Origin: Rhodospirillales bacterium
GTDB lineage: Bacteria > Pseudomonadota > Alphaproteobacteria > Acetobacterales > Acetobacteraceae
Reading direction: 5' to 3'
Length of the DNA stretch: 5,346 nucleotides
NCBI GenBank assembly: GCA_015654825.1
Contig: JAATGE010000370.1
Location: forward strand, 1-5,346
Under the pieces are notes generated by a model, which saw only the letters and a list, made by a program, of their open reading frames with translations, was not told the origin of the DNA and did no database searches. Positions 5,234 through 5,346 of this stretch are shown here, one piece after another. Made by a program: the position numbers and the translations under genes. Position 1 is the first letter of the stretch; each line of letters starts with the position of its first letter.

Positions 5234-5346
5234 TGTCCCTTCCGGTGCTGCAACCCGCGCTGGCGGACCCCGATCCCGCACCGTCCGCGCGCCGCGATGC
5301 CGCGCCGCTGCTGGGCGCCGTGCCGCGCCACGTCGCCATCATCATG
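5233..5346 (+). CDS. uppS: Undecaprenyl diphosphate synthase, N-terminal fragment
   Basis: The first 38 codons are present and the gene runs off the window. The reading frame begins at ATG 5233-5235, overlapping the frr stop in TGATG, and ends with PRHVAIIM (residues 31-38). In the family this is followed by the catalytic DGNGRWA loop, which would lie just beyond the edge. The enzyme is a cis-prenyltransferase that condenses farnesyl diphosphate with eight isopentenyl diphosphates to make the C55 carrier lipid for peptidoglycan. About 30 Pro/Ala-rich residues precede the conserved core, a variable tail in this family. There is no good Shine-Dalgarno sequence in the frr 3' end, so translation is probably coupled to frr. 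The identification rests on a short motif plus the conserved frr-uppS order. Confidence 0.88.
   Translation, partial: MSLPVLQPALADPDPAPSARRDAAPLLGAVPRHVAIIM

Overview
The window is GC-rich and has the layout of an alphaproteobacterial chromosome. The conserved block pyrH - frr - uppS runs to the right edge. The intergenic DNA carries a GC-rich hairpin repeat with the core CCAGGGGC-TCT-GCCCCTGG and an AT-rich GGTTCTTTTTTT hairpin. Both look like repeats I remember from Acetobacteraceae (acetic acid and acidophilic bacteria). That placement is my best guess from recall; no rRNA or other phylogenetic marker is present to settle it.

Layout. Positions 1-593 have no convincing gene. They hold three copies or part-copies of the hairpin repeat (A on minus, B on plus, C on minus) and then a short leader with a candidate promoter. 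Positions 594-3473 encode a 959-residue exported protein, probably a lipoprotein, with an N-terminal YVTN/YncE-like beta-propeller and a C-terminal phosphoesterase domain. Positions 3474-3779 hold a fourth repeat copy (D), a variable stretch with C-tracts, and the upstream region of pyrH. Then follow pyrH (UMP kinase, 3780-4505), a 161-base gap with a long AT-rich hairpin, frr (ribosome recycling factor, GTG start, 4667-5233) and the first 38 codons of uppS, which overlaps the frr stop by one base.

How the genes relate. PyrH supplies UDP for RNA, DNA and sugar-nucleotide synthesis, Frr recycles ribosomes, and UppS makes the undecaprenyl carrier for cell-wall synthesis. All three are core functions, and the block is conserved across proteobacteria. 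The propeller-phosphoesterase gene is an accessory gene with its own probable promoter and no evident metabolic link to pyrH. It is bracketed by repeat copies A and D, which share a perfect 36-base match in inverted orientation.

The most unusual material is the repeat family. Its copies are modular: a constant core hairpin, a second GC stem that may or may not carry a 27-28-base hairpin module, a constant A/T-rich TTCCGA box, a following hairpin kept in position but not in sequence, and an 11-base box about 70 bases further on. I see no CRISPR array, tRNA, rRNA, transposase or integrase.
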